Below are positions 8,600-17,156 of a DNA stretch of 64,000 nt, in pieces. The stretch spans positions 37,175 through 101,174 of the forward strand of contig DYID01000014.1 in NCBI GenBank assembly GCA_020723805.1, written 5' to 3'. Below the pieces are notes generated by a model. That model worked only from the letters and a program-made list of their open reading frames with translations. It searched no databases and was not told where the DNA came from. Positions within the stretch are counted from its first letter, which is position 1. Each line of letters begins with the position of its first letter. Source of the stretch: Anaerolinea sp. Its GTDB lineage: Bacteria > Chloroflexota > Anaerolineae > Anaerolineales > Villigracilaceae. The position numbers and the translations under genes were made by a program.

Positions 8600-9985
8600 T
8601 CAATAAGCCGACTTGACGGTTTCGAGGTCCACATCGTGCGGGTCGTCGCCGGGCGGAGGTTCGGCGATGAAGCCTTCCTCCATCAGGCGTTTGGTCATGT
8701 CGCGCGAGCGTTTGATGATCTTCGAGGCGCGCTGGAATTCCTCTTCGTAGGTGGTCTCGACGCGCGCCAGTCCCTGTTCGATGGCTTTCATTGCCACGGC
8801 GGCGGCTTCGCGCGGGAAGACCTCCCAGTCGTCCATGGTGGGCAGGATGAAATCGGGGGCGAGGCGGTCGCCGACGTGGTCTGCCAGCGCCTGGGCGGCG
8901 GCAAAGCACATCTCATCAGTAATCGTCTTGGCGCGGACATCCAGCGTGCCGCGGAAGATGCCGGGGAAGCCCAGCGAGTTGTTGACCTGATTGGGGAAGT
9001 CGGAACGTCCGGTCGCCACCACCGCCGCGCCCGCCTCTTTCGCGACCCAGGGCCAGACCTCCGGAACCGGATTGGCGCAGGCAAAGACGATCGCGTCCTT
9101 TGCCATCGTTCGGATCCACTCCGGCAGGATCACGTCGGGTCCTGGCTTGGAGAGACCGATGACCACATCCACACCTTTCATCGCTTCGGGGATGTCGCCT
9201 TCGCGCCCTTCGGCGTTGGTGATCTGGCACAGTTTCCACTTGTCCTTGAATTCGGCTTTGCGCATTTCGATGTCTTTGCGGTGTTTGCCGAGGATGCCTT
9301 TGCTGTCCACCATGTAGCATTTGGCGGGGTCGGCGCCCCAGCCGAAGATGAGCCGCGAACAGGCAACGTTCGACGCGCCGCTTCCAATGAAGGCAATGCT
9401 GACTTCATTCAACTTTTTTCCCACTACCTTGAGCGCGTTGATGAGGCCCGCCAGGGTGACCGTTGCCGTTCCCTGCTGGTCGTCGTGCCAGATGGGGATT
9501 TCTGCCTTTTCGCGCAGAGTGTCGAGAATATAGAAGCACTTGGGCTGGGCGATGTCCTCCAGGTTCACGCCGCCGATGCCGGGCTGGAGCATCAGCACAG
9601 TGTTGATGATGGCGTCGGGGTCTTTGGTGTCGAGCATGATGGGGACGCCGTCCACCCCGCCGAGATATTTGTAGAGCAAAGCCTTGCCTTCCATGACGGG
9701 CAGACCCGCCTTTGGACCGATGTCGCCCAGCCCCAGCACGCGCGTCCCATCGCTGACCACGGCGACGGTGTTCCATTTGTTGGTGTATTCGTAGACCAGT
9801 TCCGGGTCTGCCTGAATCGCCTTGCAGGGCGCGGCGACGCCGGGCGTGTACCAGATGGCAAAGTCATCGAAACTGTGAACGGTGCATTTGAGCGTGGTTT
9901 CGATTTTCCCCCGATAGAACGGATGCAGTCTCATGGCATCGGCAGAGGGTTTCTTGGCTTTGGCAAGCAGTTCCTCTGTATTCAT
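8600..9985 (-). CDS. NAD(P)-dependent malic enzyme
   Basis: The 461-residue enzyme decarboxylates malate to pyruvate with reduction of NAD(P). Family motifs are in order: [24 protein letters not shown], the catalytic lysine region [14 protein letters not shown], the metal-binding [10 protein letters not shown] and the Rossmann IGSGASN. The length fits the short bacterial type without a phosphotransacetylase tail. It sits downstream of the acetyl-CoA cluster on the same strand but is separated from it by a MITE-like element. It may link pyruvate and C4 acids to acetyl-CoA metabolism (inference). The cofactor choice is not resolved. Confidence 0.93.
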   Translation of the reverse strand: MNTEELLAKAKKPSADAMRLHPFYRGKIETTLKCTVHSFDDFAIWYTPGVAAPCKAIQADPELVYEYTNKWNTVAVVSDGTRVLGLGDIGPKAGLPVMEGKALLYKYLGGVDGVPIMLDTKDPDAIINTVLMLQPGIGGVNLEDIAQPKCFYILDTLREKAEIPIWHDDQQGTATVTLAGLINALKVVGKKLNEVSIAFIGSGASNVACSRLIFGWGADPAKCYMVDSKGILGKHRKDIEMRKAEFKDKWKLCQITNAEGREGDIPEAMKGVDVVIGLSKPGPDVILPEWIRTMAKDAIVFACANPVPEVWPWVAKEAGAAVVATGRSDFPNQVNNSLGFPGIFRGTLDVRAKTITDEMCFAAAQALADHVGDRLAPDFILPTMDDWEVFPREAAAVAMKAIEQGLARVETTYEEEFQRASKIIKRSRDMTKRLMEEGFIAEPPPGDDPHDVDLETVKSAY

Positions 9986-9997
9986 ATTTTCCTCCTC

Positions 9998-10159
9998 GTT
10001 AACTCACCTTACGCAGTTTCTTCGTAGTGCGACACATTGTCCCCGCAAGGGGGGTCATGTCGCCTGAAAACGCGAGATACCCTTCGGCAGGGTTTCGACA
10101 GGCTCAACCTGCCTGCTCAGGACAGGAATCTCGCGCTGCTGCGTAACATGAGTTGTTAA
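9998..10159. repeat. MITE-like element with a nested repeat
   Basis: The ends are TTAACTCACCTTACGCAG and CTGCGTAACATGAGTTGTTAA. The internal GCGAGAT/ATCTCGC palindrome is split by about 50 bases of another repeat (CCTTCGGCAGGG, TTCGACAGGCTCAACC). The right end supplies the stop codon of the HdrC-like gene. Confidence 0.7.
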
Positions 10160-10434
10160 TGTCCGTCTCTTCGAAGTTTCTCCTCTCGAAGGGCGGTGAT
10201 GACCGCATACAAGTCGAGTCCGCGCTTGCAGGCGTGGCGGGCAGCCTCATGGACGGAATCAGACCAGAGGGTCCGGCAATGAAGCGCCTCTTCGTCGTCG
10301 AGCAGGATCAACTGCACCAGACTCGAAAGCGGAATGTCCATGTCGTTTGCCGCGCCCAGGTCGCAATCGTTGCAGGCGTGGCAGAGGCGCAGGTCCTGCC
10401 CGCTGGCGCGTTGGACAATGGCGCGCAGGGTCAT
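10156..10434 (-). CDS. Small HdrC-like iron-sulphur protein
   Basis: This 92-residue protein has RLCHACNDCDL near residue 18, recalling the first CxxCxxC of HdrC. The spacing of hydrophobic residues also matches HdrC (IPLSSLVQLILLDDEE, LHCRTLWSD, ACKRGLDLYAVITALREE). The second cluster motif is degenerate, with only two cysteines left, so it may bind one cluster or none. The ATG follows the GNAT stop by two bases, which suggests coupling. It is the last gene of the acs run and could serve as an electron-transfer or docking partner for methylene-THF reductase (inference). Confidence 0.6.
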   Translation of the reverse strand: MTLRAIVQRASGQDLRLCHACNDCDLGAANDMDIPLSSLVQLILLDDEEALHCRTLWSDSVHEAARHACKRGLDLYAVITALREEKLRRDGH

Positions 10435-10436
10435 GC

Positions 10437-11003
10437 CTAGAAGTCGTCCGTTTTGGCGCGGAGCGGCATGGTCATGAAAACCACGTCGCGGGTTTCGCCG
10501 TCGGGGAAGAGGAAGTAATCGTCGAGCAGCGCCTGCGATTTGAAACCCAGCGCCTCGAAGGCTTTGACGACCTTGGTCTGTTCGGCGATGACCTCCGCCT
10601 GCAGGATGCTCAAGCCCTGCCGCCGCGCCAGGTCAATGAGTGCTTTGATCATTTTCATTCCCAGTCCGCGCCGGCGAAAGTCCTTGGCGAGGAAGAGCCG
10701 CACCTCTCCGATGTGGCGTTTGGGTCCCTCGAAGAAGTGCAGCGAAGCGCTGCCCACCACATGATCCTTGACCAGCGCCAGAAGCGGCAGAACCTTGTTG
10801 TAGTCCAGGTTCATCGCCCACTCGTGGATGAGGTCGGGATCTTTGACGTAGTGACGGAAGTAGCGCATGTCTTCATCGCTGACGGCGGCGTAAAATTCCT
10901 GCAGGCATTTTTCGTCCTCCGTCGTCATGGGGCGCAGAAGGACATACGTGCCGTCTTTGAGCGTGACCATCTCGCGGAAATTCTTGATTTGTTCAGGGAG
11001 CAT
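10437..11003 (-). CDS. GNAT-family N-acetyltransferase
   Basis: This 188-residue protein has a GNAT fold: the N-terminal LRPMTTEDEKCLQEF, the acetyl-CoA-binding stretch RRRGLGMKMIKALIDLA (R/QxxGxG/A motif A) and the C-terminal KAFEALGFKSQAL. The acceptor is unknown. Its place within the acetyl-CoA cluster, coupled to the small HdrC-like gene, makes an acetyl-CoA-responsive protein modification plausible, but nothing in the sequence names the target. Confidence 0.85.
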   Translation of the reverse strand: MLPEQIKNFREMVTLKDGTYVLLRPMTTEDEKCLQEFYAAVSDEDMRYFRHYVKDPDLIHEWAMNLDYNKVLPLLALVKDHVVGSASLHFFEGPKRHIGEVRLFLAKDFRRRGLGMKMIKALIDLARRQGLSILQAEVIAEQTKVVKAFEALGFKSQALLDDYFLFPDGETRDVVFMTMPLRAKTDDF

Positions 11004-11060
11004 GTTCCCTCCGAGGGAGTGACGGGTTGCAAGTTTCAGGTGATTGATTCCTGTTAGTGT

Positions 11061-11125
11061 GGTAATTGGTAAATGGTAAATGGCGATTGCGAATTACCAA
11101 TTACCAATTACCAATTACCAATTAC
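11061..11125. repeat. Heptamer inverted array, GNAT/metVF junction
   Basis: Several GGTAATT/GGTAAAT heptamers are followed by four or more ACCAATT heptamers, the inverse, so the whole can fold into a long A/T-rich hairpin. Related arrays occur at most junctions of the acs run. Confidence 0.85.
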
Positions 11126-11131
11126 TTCATA

Positions 11132-12619
11132 TCATGCAGGCACTTTCTCAAGATCAGGATGGTGAAAGTCCTTCGGCAAAACGCCTCCTTCCGTGACAAT
11201 GCGCGGGACGATTTCCTCCCAGCCCACCGCCATGATGTGCAGTCCGTTCACGCCCTGACCTCGGAACTTTTTGATTTGCTCGATGAGTTCGAGCGCAATC
11301 TGCACGCCCTCCTCCTGGGCGTTGCCGGCTTTGTCGGCGGCTTCCATGCGCTTCATCAGCGGTTCGGGGATGAAGACGCCCGGCACCTCATCGTTCATGT
11401 ACTTCGCCATCTTGAAGGTCTTGAGCGGCGTGATGCCGATGAGGATATAGACCTTGTCGAGGATGTTGCGCTTGGCGAGTTCGTTCAGCCAGATTTCCAT
11501 GTGCGCCACGTCATAGACCAGATTGGTCTGGAAGAACTGCGCGCCCGCGTTGACCTTCTTATGCTCGCGCAGCGCCTGGAATTTCGGCTCGGAGGCGAAC
11601 GGGGAAGCGGCAGCGCCGAGGAAGTAGCGCGGCGGCGTCTTGATTTCGCGCCCGTCCAGGTACCTGCCTTCGTCCCTCATGCGGCGGAGAATCCAAAGCA
11701 TTTGAATCGAGTCAATGTCAATCACGTCCATGCGTCCGCGCGGAGGAGGCGCCATCTTCATCGAATCGCCGGAGATGCACAGGATGTTGCGAATGCCCAA
11801 ATCCGCCGCGCCCATCACTTCGGATTGCAAGCCGACGCGGGTGCGGTCGCGCGCCGCGATTTGCATGACGGGTTCCGCGCCGTGTTCAAGCGCCATCTTC
11901 GCGCACGCCCACGAGGCGGTGCGCGGCGTGGCGGAGGGATTGTCGGTGAAGTTGATCGCCGCGACGTAGGGCTTGAGGGTTTCGATGTGCTGACACATCT
12001 TGTCGGTCTTGCACGAGACGGGCGGGGCGACCTCCGCTGTGACGACGAACTCGCCCGCTTTGAGCCGCCGTTCCAGTTCGGAGACGGGCTCGGTATATTT
12101 CGGCGGGTGATACTGGTTGTCGCCCTGCCACCACTCGGGTTCGCGCAAGGGACGGAAGATTTCGTCCCACACCTTGTAGCGCACTTCGGGCGGCTGGAAC
12201 GCCAGCCCGCGAATCACCTTGCCCGTGCCAATTTCTTTGACGCGGTTCAAAATGCCGCTCCATTGCTCCGTGCCGACCTTGTCCCAATCCAGCGGCGGCA
12301 GGACTTCGAGCAGGTGTTCCTCGCGTCCGAGTTTGAACGAACGCTCGTAGATTTTGTACCAGATGCACGGGCGGGTTTCGTCCACGTAGCAGTGTTCGCG
12401 GGTCGAGCCGCCGCATGGACCGTTACGCTCCCCCTTCGGACATTCCATCGGACAGATGAAGGCGGTCTCCTGCAGGAGGCAGTTGCCGCACATGCGGCAT
12501 CCGAACAACGGACCTTTGATTGCCTTTTCGATTGCCGCCAGCACGCGTTTGTTGAACGGCTCGCGCTTGAAGGGCAGGTAGGGCGGCTGCCAGCGGCGTC
12601 CAGGGGTGAAGATGGGCAT
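11132..12619 (-). CDS. MetV-MetF fusion, 5,10-methylenetetrahydrofolate reductase
   Basis: The 495-residue protein begins with a Cys-rich MetV-type domain (about 1-120: GCRMCGNC, ICPMECPKGERNGPCGGS) and continues with a MetF TIM barrel (VVTAEVAPPVSC, NFTDNPSATPR, LCISGDSM, FFQTNLVYD). It reduces methylene-THF to methyl-THF, the methyl donor for AcsE. In acetogens MetV and MetF are usually separate subunits; here they are one chain. The ATG at 12619 has AGGAG five bases upstream. The electron donor is unknown; the HdrC-like gene two genes downstream is a candidate partner. Confidence 0.88.
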   Translation of the reverse strand: MPIFTPGRRWQPPYLPFKREPFNKRVLAAIEKAIKGPLFGCRMCGNCLLQETAFICPMECPKGERNGPCGGSTREHCYVDETRPCIWYKIYERSFKLGREEHLLEVLPPLDWDKVGTEQWSGILNRVKEIGTGKVIRGLAFQPPEVRYKVWDEIFRPLREPEWWQGDNQYHPPKYTEPVSELERRLKAGEFVVTAEVAPPVSCKTDKMCQHIETLKPYVAAINFTDNPSATPRTASWACAKMALEHGAEPVMQIAARDRTRVGLQSEVMGAADLGIRNILCISGDSMKMAPPPRGRMDVIDIDSIQMLWILRRMRDEGRYLDGREIKTPPRYFLGAAASPFASEPKFQALREHKKVNAGAQFFQTNLVYDVAHMEIWLNELAKRNILDKVYILIGITPLKTFKMAKYMNDEVPGVFIPEPLMKRMEAADKAGNAQEEGVQIALELIEQIKKFRGQGVNGLHIMAVGWEEIVPRIVTEGGVLPKDFHHPDLEKVPA

Positions 12620-12634
12620 GGGGGCTCCTTCGGC

Positions 12635-12687
12635 GGAGATTGGTAAATGGTGATTGGTAATTACCAATTACTAAATTACTAATCTCC
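12635..12687. repeat. Heptamer palindrome, metVF/acsE junction
   Basis: This nearly perfect 53-base palindrome starts GGAGATTGGTAAAT and ends ATTACTAATCTCC, built from heptamers around a central ATTGGTAATTACCAAT. It fills most of the gap between acsE and metVF. Confidence 0.85.
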
Positions 12688-12692
12688 AACCG

Positions 12693-13616
12693 CTAATTCA
12701 TCAGATACGAATCGGCATAAATCACTTTGTTCAGCAAAATCTGTGTCGTCTTCCAGATGGCAACCTGTTCGGGGTCGCTCATGTCGAAGTCTTCCATCTG
12801 CGGCTCTTCGCTGTTGGCGATGCGTTCGGCAATTTTGTTATAGACGCGCGCCAGCGGCGTGGAAGTGTCCTTCGTCTCGATCCAGCGGATGACCTCGTTC
12901 TGTTTCTGGTCGAAGGGATTGGCAATCATCATCTGCAAGCCGACGCCCATCAGCATGGCGCAATAGACGCGGTTGATGAGCGGACGATTCTCGTTGGGGA
13001 CGGCGTTGGAGACGTTGCTTAAGCCAACGGAAATGTTCGGGGGAGGGTCCCAGGCATATTGCAGAGTCCGAACCGCCTCGATGAGATGGGGGCAGTATTG
13101 CTGGCATCCCGAAACGGTCAGCACGAGCGGGTCAATGATGAGGTCCTTCATCGGGAAGTCAATCTCCAACATGCGCGGGATCAATATCTCAACCGCGATA
13201 TTGACGCGCGCGTCCGCTTCAACGGGGATGCCCTCGCTCTTCATCGTCAGCGCGATGAGTTTGGCGTTGTATTTCTTCGCCAGCAGCGGCACTTTCTCCA
13301 GCCGTTCGGGTTCGGCAGAGGTGGAGTTGAGAATCGGCTGAGCCTTGGTGATTTTCTTTAGCGCCGCTTCCATGCCGTCCACGTTGGTGGTGTCAATCGA
13401 GAGCGGCACATCCACCACCGCCTCCACCGTTTCGACGATCCACGGGAAGACCTCCGCCCAATCCTTCTTGCGCGGACCGAGATTGATGTCAATCGCCTTC
13501 GCCCCCGCCTCCACCTGCCGCACCGCCAAATCCATGAAGAACTCGCGGTCGCGGTTGGCGAGCGCCTCTTTTACTTTTTCAGAGATGATGTGGATGTTTT
13601 CTCCGATGATATACAT
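12693..13616 (-). CDS. acsE: Methyl-THF:corrinoid iron-sulphur protein methyltransferase
   Basis: This 307-residue TIM barrel of the pterin-binding family starts IIGENIHIISEKV and carries AKAIDINLGPRKKDW, VPLSIDTTNVDGMEAAL, ILNSTSAEPERL and NISVGLSNVSNAVP. AcsE moves the methyl group from methyl-THF to the cobalt of AcsCD. The ATG at 13616 is preceded by GGAGG, so the longer in-frame start is not used. It sits between acsV and metVF on the same strand, matching pathway order. Confidence 0.93.
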   Translation of the reverse strand: MYIIGENIHIISEKVKEALANRDREFFMDLAVRQVEAGAKAIDINLGPRKKDWAEVFPWIVETVEAVVDVPLSIDTTNVDGMEAALKKITKAQPILNSTSAEPERLEKVPLLAKKYNAKLIALTMKSEGIPVEADARVNIAVEILIPRMLEIDFPMKDLIIDPLVLTVSGCQQYCPHLIEAVRTLQYAWDPPPNISVGLSNVSNAVPNENRPLINRVYCAMLMGVGLQMMIANPFDQKQNEVIRWIETKDTSTPLARVYNKIAERIANSEEPQMEDFDMSDPEQVAIWKTTQILLNKVIYADSYLMN

Positions 13617-13643
13617 AACGACCTCCGTTTGTAAATATCCTGT

Positions 13644-13688
13644 GTAATCGGTAATTGGTAATTTGGTAGTTACCAATTACGAATTACT
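13644..13688. repeat. Heptamer inverted array, acsE/acsV junction
   Basis: GTAATCGGTAATTGGTAA faces TTACCAATTACGAATTAC. The last codons and the stop codon of acsV (13677-13679) lie inside the array. Confidence 0.8.
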
Positions 13689-15620
13689 CTTTTCCAGCGC
13701 CTCCGCCACACTTGGGAACTTATTCAAATCCGTGTGCGGCAAAAACAATGCGGACGTGAACGCTTCGTAGAAACTGTTGTCCGCCGAAAGTTCGATATAC
13801 GTCATGCGCTTCGCAATCTCGCTGATGCGTTCGCGCTTGCGCCAATCGAGCAGAGCCAGGTACGCACCCTTCACCGACGTGTTGCCGAGAAACTCGAAAC
13901 GCGACCATTCCATGTCGGGCAGGAGCCCAATCTGCACCGCCTTCTCGACGTTGATGTATTTTCCGAACGACCCGCCGACCAAAACCTTGTCCACGCTTTC
14001 GAGCGGGATGCCGACGTTTTCCGCCAGCACCGTGAATCCCGCGTAGATGGCGGCTTTGGCGCGCAGGAGGTTGTCAATGTCCACGCGCGTCAGGACGATG
14101 TCCTCGCCCGACTCGGTTTCTTTTCCCCACGCGACGACGTACTCTCCGCCGTGCGCTCCTTCGCGGACCCTCGGACTGGGCGCGTCCAATTTGACGTTGC
14201 CTCCCTTGTCAATGACTCCCGTGAGGAACGCCTCCGAGAGCAGCGCGATGAGACCCGATCCACAAATGCCCTTCGGTTTGCCTCCGCCGATGACGCGGTA
14301 GGTCGGTTCGAGCGTGTCGCTGTTGATCCACACCTCTTCGATGGCGCCAGTGGTTGCCCTCATGCCGTTGACCACGCCCGCGCCCTCGAAGGCAGGACCC
14401 GCCGAGCAGGCGCACGTCACCAGCCAATCGCGATTGCCCAACACGGTTTCGCCGTTTGTTCCGACATCGAGGAACAGCGTCACATTTTCCGCGCTGTCGA
14501 GACCCGACGACAACACGCCCGCTGTAATGTCTGCGCCAACGTAGGAGGCAACTCCAGGCAGGCAGTCCACCGCCGCTTCGGGGTTGACGTTCAAGCCGAC
14601 CTCGCGTCCCGTCAGCGCAGGCGGATGGTTGACCGCAGGGATGAACGGAGAGAGGCGGATGCTCGCCGCGGGAATGCCAAGGAACAGGTGCATCATCGTC
14701 GTATTGCCCGCGATGGTCGCTTTGACGATTTGGTCGGGGGTCACTTTGCCCTGCGGCAGTTTGACGCGCTTGCACGCCCTCTCCAGCAGTTCGTTGATGG
14801 TATCCAGCACGCGCTGACGGAGTTCGTCCGCGCCGCCGTTTTTGCTGGCGTAGATGATGCGGGAAATCACGTCCTCGCCGCGTGCAATTTGTCCGTTATA
14901 TTCTGCAACTTGTGCTTTGACCTGACCCGTCACCAAATCCACCAGCCAGAGCGTGACGGTCGTGGTGCCGATGTCAATCGCCGCGCCCCAGAGAGGGGAG
15001 TATTCGTCTTCGTGACCGGGGCGCAAGTCTATCAGTCGGATAGTCTGATGGTCTGATGGTCGGGAGATTTCGACGATGGCGGTGACGTTCCAGTCGCCCG
15101 CTCGAAGCGTGGAGCCGATTGTTCGGAGCAGGGGCAGGGAACAGGTCACGGTTTCGAAGCGGCGCTGGAGGCGAAATGCGGTTTGCAGGCGCGCCCAGTC
15201 GTCGGTTTGGTCGTCCATGCTGGGCGGTGTCAAAGTCAAATGAACGCGGCGAACCGTCTGCGAGAACGGATATTCGTAATCTTCTGGAACCGTGACTTCG
15301 GCGACGACGCGGTCGGTGGTGAGGCGGCGTTCGATCTTCTCCTGCGGCGGGACGTAAATCGCCGCGTCGCCCTCGACGACGGTCTGACACGCCAACGCAT
15401 AGCCTTGAGCCACATCCGCTTCCGAGAGGCGCAGCGTACTGCGGCGGCGGACTTGTCCCTCCGTCACCTGCACGGCGCAGCGACCGCAGCGTCCCTGCCC
15501 GCCGCACGGCTGACCGATGTCAATCCCCGCCAAGCGCGCGGCATCTGCCAGCAGGGTGTTCGTGGGAACGGTGACGCTGGCTTGCTTCTCGTCGTGGGTG
15601 AAGGTGAGGGAGTGATTCAT
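13677..15620 (-). CDS. acsV: Corrinoid protein reductive activator
   Basis: The 647-residue protein uses low-potential electrons and ATP to reactivate the Co(II) form of the corrinoid protein. Its N terminus is a [2Fe-2S] ferredoxin domain with C39, C45, C48 and C78 (GQPCGGQGRCGRC). A linker leads to an ASKHA ATPase core (AAIDIGTTTVTLWL, ATIAGNTTMMHLFLGI, LFLDVGTNGE, CACSAGPAFEGAG, GGGKPKGICGSG). A segment near residues 185-199 (SRPSDHQTIRLIDLR) is encoded by a tandem repeat like the one at 25753-25805. Its stop codon lies in a heptamer array. Confidence 0.93.
   Translation of the reverse strand: MNHSLTFTHDEKQASVTVPTNTLLADAARLAGIDIGQPCGGQGRCGRCAVQVTEGQVRRRSTLRLSEADVAQGYALACQTVVEGDAAIYVPPQEKIERRLTTDRVVAEVTVPEDYEYPFSQTVRRVHLTLTPPSMDDQTDDWARLQTAFRLQRRFETVTCSLPLLRTIGSTLRAGDWNVTAIVEISRPSDHQTIRLIDLRPGHEDEYSPLWGAAIDIGTTTVTLWLVDLVTGQVKAQVAEYNGQIARGEDVISRIIYASKNGGADELRQRVLDTINELLERACKRVKLPQGKVTPDQIVKATIAGNTTMMHLFLGIPAASIRLSPFIPAVNHPPALTGREVGLNVNPEAAVDCLPGVASYVGADITAGVLSSGLDSAENVTLFLDVGTNGETVLGNRDWLVTCACSAGPAFEGAGVVNGMRATTGAIEEVWINSDTLEPTYRVIGGGKPKGICGSGLIALLSEAFLTGVIDKGGNVKLDAPSPRVREGAHGGEYVVAWGKETESGEDIVLTRVDIDNLLRAKAAIYAGFTVLAENVGIPLESVDKVLVGGSFGKYINVEKAVQIGLLPDMEWSRFEFLGNTSVKGAYLALLDWRKRERISEIAKRMTYIELSADNSFYEAFTSALFLPHTDLNKFPSVAEALEKSNS
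15026..15064. repeat. Octamer-type tandem repeat inside acsV
   Basis: On the coding strand this reads as tandem copies of a unit like AGAC(C/T)ATC, then AGACTATCCGACT. It is nearly the same sequence as the cooC/acsF spacer repeat. It stays in frame and adds the peptide RPSDHQTIRLIDL to the linker between the ferredoxin and ATPase domains. Confidence 0.75.
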
Positions 15621-15625
15621 GAGTG

Positions 15626-15701
15626 ATCGGTAATTGGTAAATGGTGATTGGTAAATGGTAATTGCCACTTACCAATTACTATTTACTATTTACCAAATTA
15701 A
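15626..15701. repeat. Heptamer inverted array, acsV/acsC junction
   Basis: Units GGTAATT, GGTAAAT and GGTGATT are followed by the inverted set TTACCAATTACTATTTACTA. The array covers the whole gap and supplies the stop codon region of acsC (15698-15700). Confidence 0.85.
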
Positions 15702-17017
15702 TTGAGCGCCTGTTTCATAAACGCCGGCAGATCCACCGCCTCACGCGGACCGACGCGCACCTCCCAGCCTGGGAGTTCCTCTTCCACTTCGCCCGAAAGC
15801 ACGGCGACATGCCCAGGCAGGACGAGCCGCTTTTTGCTGACTTTGTCCGCAACGTTGAAGCCTTTGATGGCTTTGGCGATTCGTTCCGCGTCGAATTTGC
15901 CCGCCGCCCACGCCGTCAGCACCGACATGCCCTCCGCGTCGGTGACGACCAGCCAGGCGGGCAAGCCGCTTCCTTCCACTTCGTTGGCGACGGCAAAGTA
16001 GGTGATGCTGAAGTTGGTGGTGACCAGCACGGGGCTTTCGGGTTTTGGCGAGTTGATTTCGTACACGCCAGGCTGAACCTGAATCGGCTTTTGCGGGTCG
16101 GTGTAGAGGTTCTCGCGCAGGACGAGCAGGGGATAGATCATCTCCGGCGCGAAGGTGTCAATGACGACGAAGCCTGCATATTTCGCAATCGCCTGCGCGG
16201 CATAGACCGCCTCCTTCTCGACCCCGTTCTGCGCGGCGAAGAAGATGACGGGATACCCCAGCGGACGGAAGTTCTTGAGCGCCAGCCTGCGGACTTGCGT
16301 GGAGCGCATCAGCCAGTCGCCGAGGTTCTTTCCGCCGAGGTCGAGGACCATGTCTTCCACGCCCTTCGTTTGAATCTTTTGCGTCAGGTCGGCGAGCGCG
16401 TCGAGCGTGTCGGCTTTGACGGCGAGGACGGCTTTGTGTTTCTTCGCCACCTCCGCCAGGGATTCGTAGTTGGATTCGCTTGCGGCGTAGATCAAGGCTG
16501 TTTCCCCAGCGAGCAGGCTGAGGCTTGAGTCCAGAGCCGCCGCGTCGTTCGAGATGAGGATGAGCGGACGCTTCGTCACTTCCCGCACGGTTTTGACAGC
16601 CGCCGTCAAGTCACCATCCGCTTCGATGGCGTAGCCGTTGAGGCTGAAGTCCATGCCAACGTAGTTGACCTTGTAGGCGTCGGCTTGCGTGACCTTTTTG
16701 GCGAGGTCGGGGTCGCTGGCTTTGACGCGCAGGAACAGACCAGGCTTGTTGTAGAAGGTCTTTTCGTGGCGGTACATCACGACTTCGTTGCCGACCTTGA
16801 CTTCGTTGCCGTCCGCTTTCAGGGTGACGAGGCGAATCGGCGGCGCGGCGGATTCGGCGAGCTGCTTTTTCGATTCTTCGCTGACATACGGACACGCGCC
16901 GAGTTCGACCTGCTTGGCGGCGAGTTTCATTGCAAAGGCAAGGCAGGTGGGAAAGCCGCACTCTTTACAGTTGGTTTGAGGGAGGAGTTTGTAGATTTGG
17001 ATGCCGCTGAGAGCCAT
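15698..17017 (-). CDS. acsC: Corrinoid iron-sulphur protein, large subunit
   Basis: This is the 439-residue gamma subunit of the CFeSP. The N-terminal [4Fe-4S] domain has C17, C20, C25 and C42 (TNCKECGFPTC ... GACPY), the spacing known from acetogens. A TIM barrel and a C-terminal cobamide-binding domain follow (LVTTNFSITYFAVANEVE). It carries the cobalt cofactor that shuttles methyl from AcsE to AcsB. The partner subunit AcsD is encoded just upstream on the same strand. Confidence 0.95.
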   Translation of the reverse strand: MALSGIQIYKLLPQTNCKECGFPTCLAFAMKLAAKQVELGACPYVSEESKKQLAESAAPPIRLVTLKADGNEVKVGNEVVMYRHEKTFYNKPGLFLRVKASDPDLAKKVTQADAYKVNYVGMDFSLNGYAIEADGDLTAAVKTVREVTKRPLILISNDAAALDSSLSLLAGETALIYAASESNYESLAEVAKKHKAVLAVKADTLDALADLTQKIQTKGVEDMVLDLGGKNLGDWLMRSTQVRRLALKNFRPLGYPVIFFAAQNGVEKEAVYAAQAIAKYAGFVVIDTFAPEMIYPLLVLRENLYTDPQKPIQVQPGVYEINSPKPESPVLVTTNFSITYFAVANEVEGSGLPAWLVVTDAEGMSVLTAWAAGKFDAERIAKAIKGFNVADKVSKKRLVLPGHVAVLSGEVEEELPGWEVRVGPREAVDLPAFMKQALN

Positions 17018-17065
17018 GTTGTCTCCTTTGTAAACGGTAGAGAATTTTGCCTTTCGTTTTACGCG

Positions 17066-17081
17066 GCAACATGAATGTTGC
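17066..17081. repeat. GCAACAT-GA-ATGTTGC palindromic module
   Basis: This isolated 16-base palindrome lies in the acsD/acsC gap and has the same design as GCGACATTCATGTCGC at 23251. It is part of the palindromic-module family. Confidence 0.55.
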
Positions 17082-17117
17082 GATACTGCCTTTCACTTAA
17101 CCTCTTGCGTGAAGAGT

Positions 17118-17156
17118 CAATTACCAATCACTAATTACCAATCACGCAACCACCAA
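17118..17156. repeat. Heptamer array at the acsD stop
   Basis: Units related to TTACCAATCAC repeat imperfectly and run into the last codons of acsD (stop at 17142-17144). Only one orientation is present, so no hairpin is expected here. Confidence 0.65.

Noticed and set aside
8636..10027. Plus-strand frame opposite malic enzyme
   Set aside because: All malic enzyme motifs are on the minus strand; the opposite frame lacks any recognisable domain.
11061..11125. CRISPR array
   Set aside because: The repeat unit is seven bases with no spacers, and both orientations are present. No cas gene lies near any such array.
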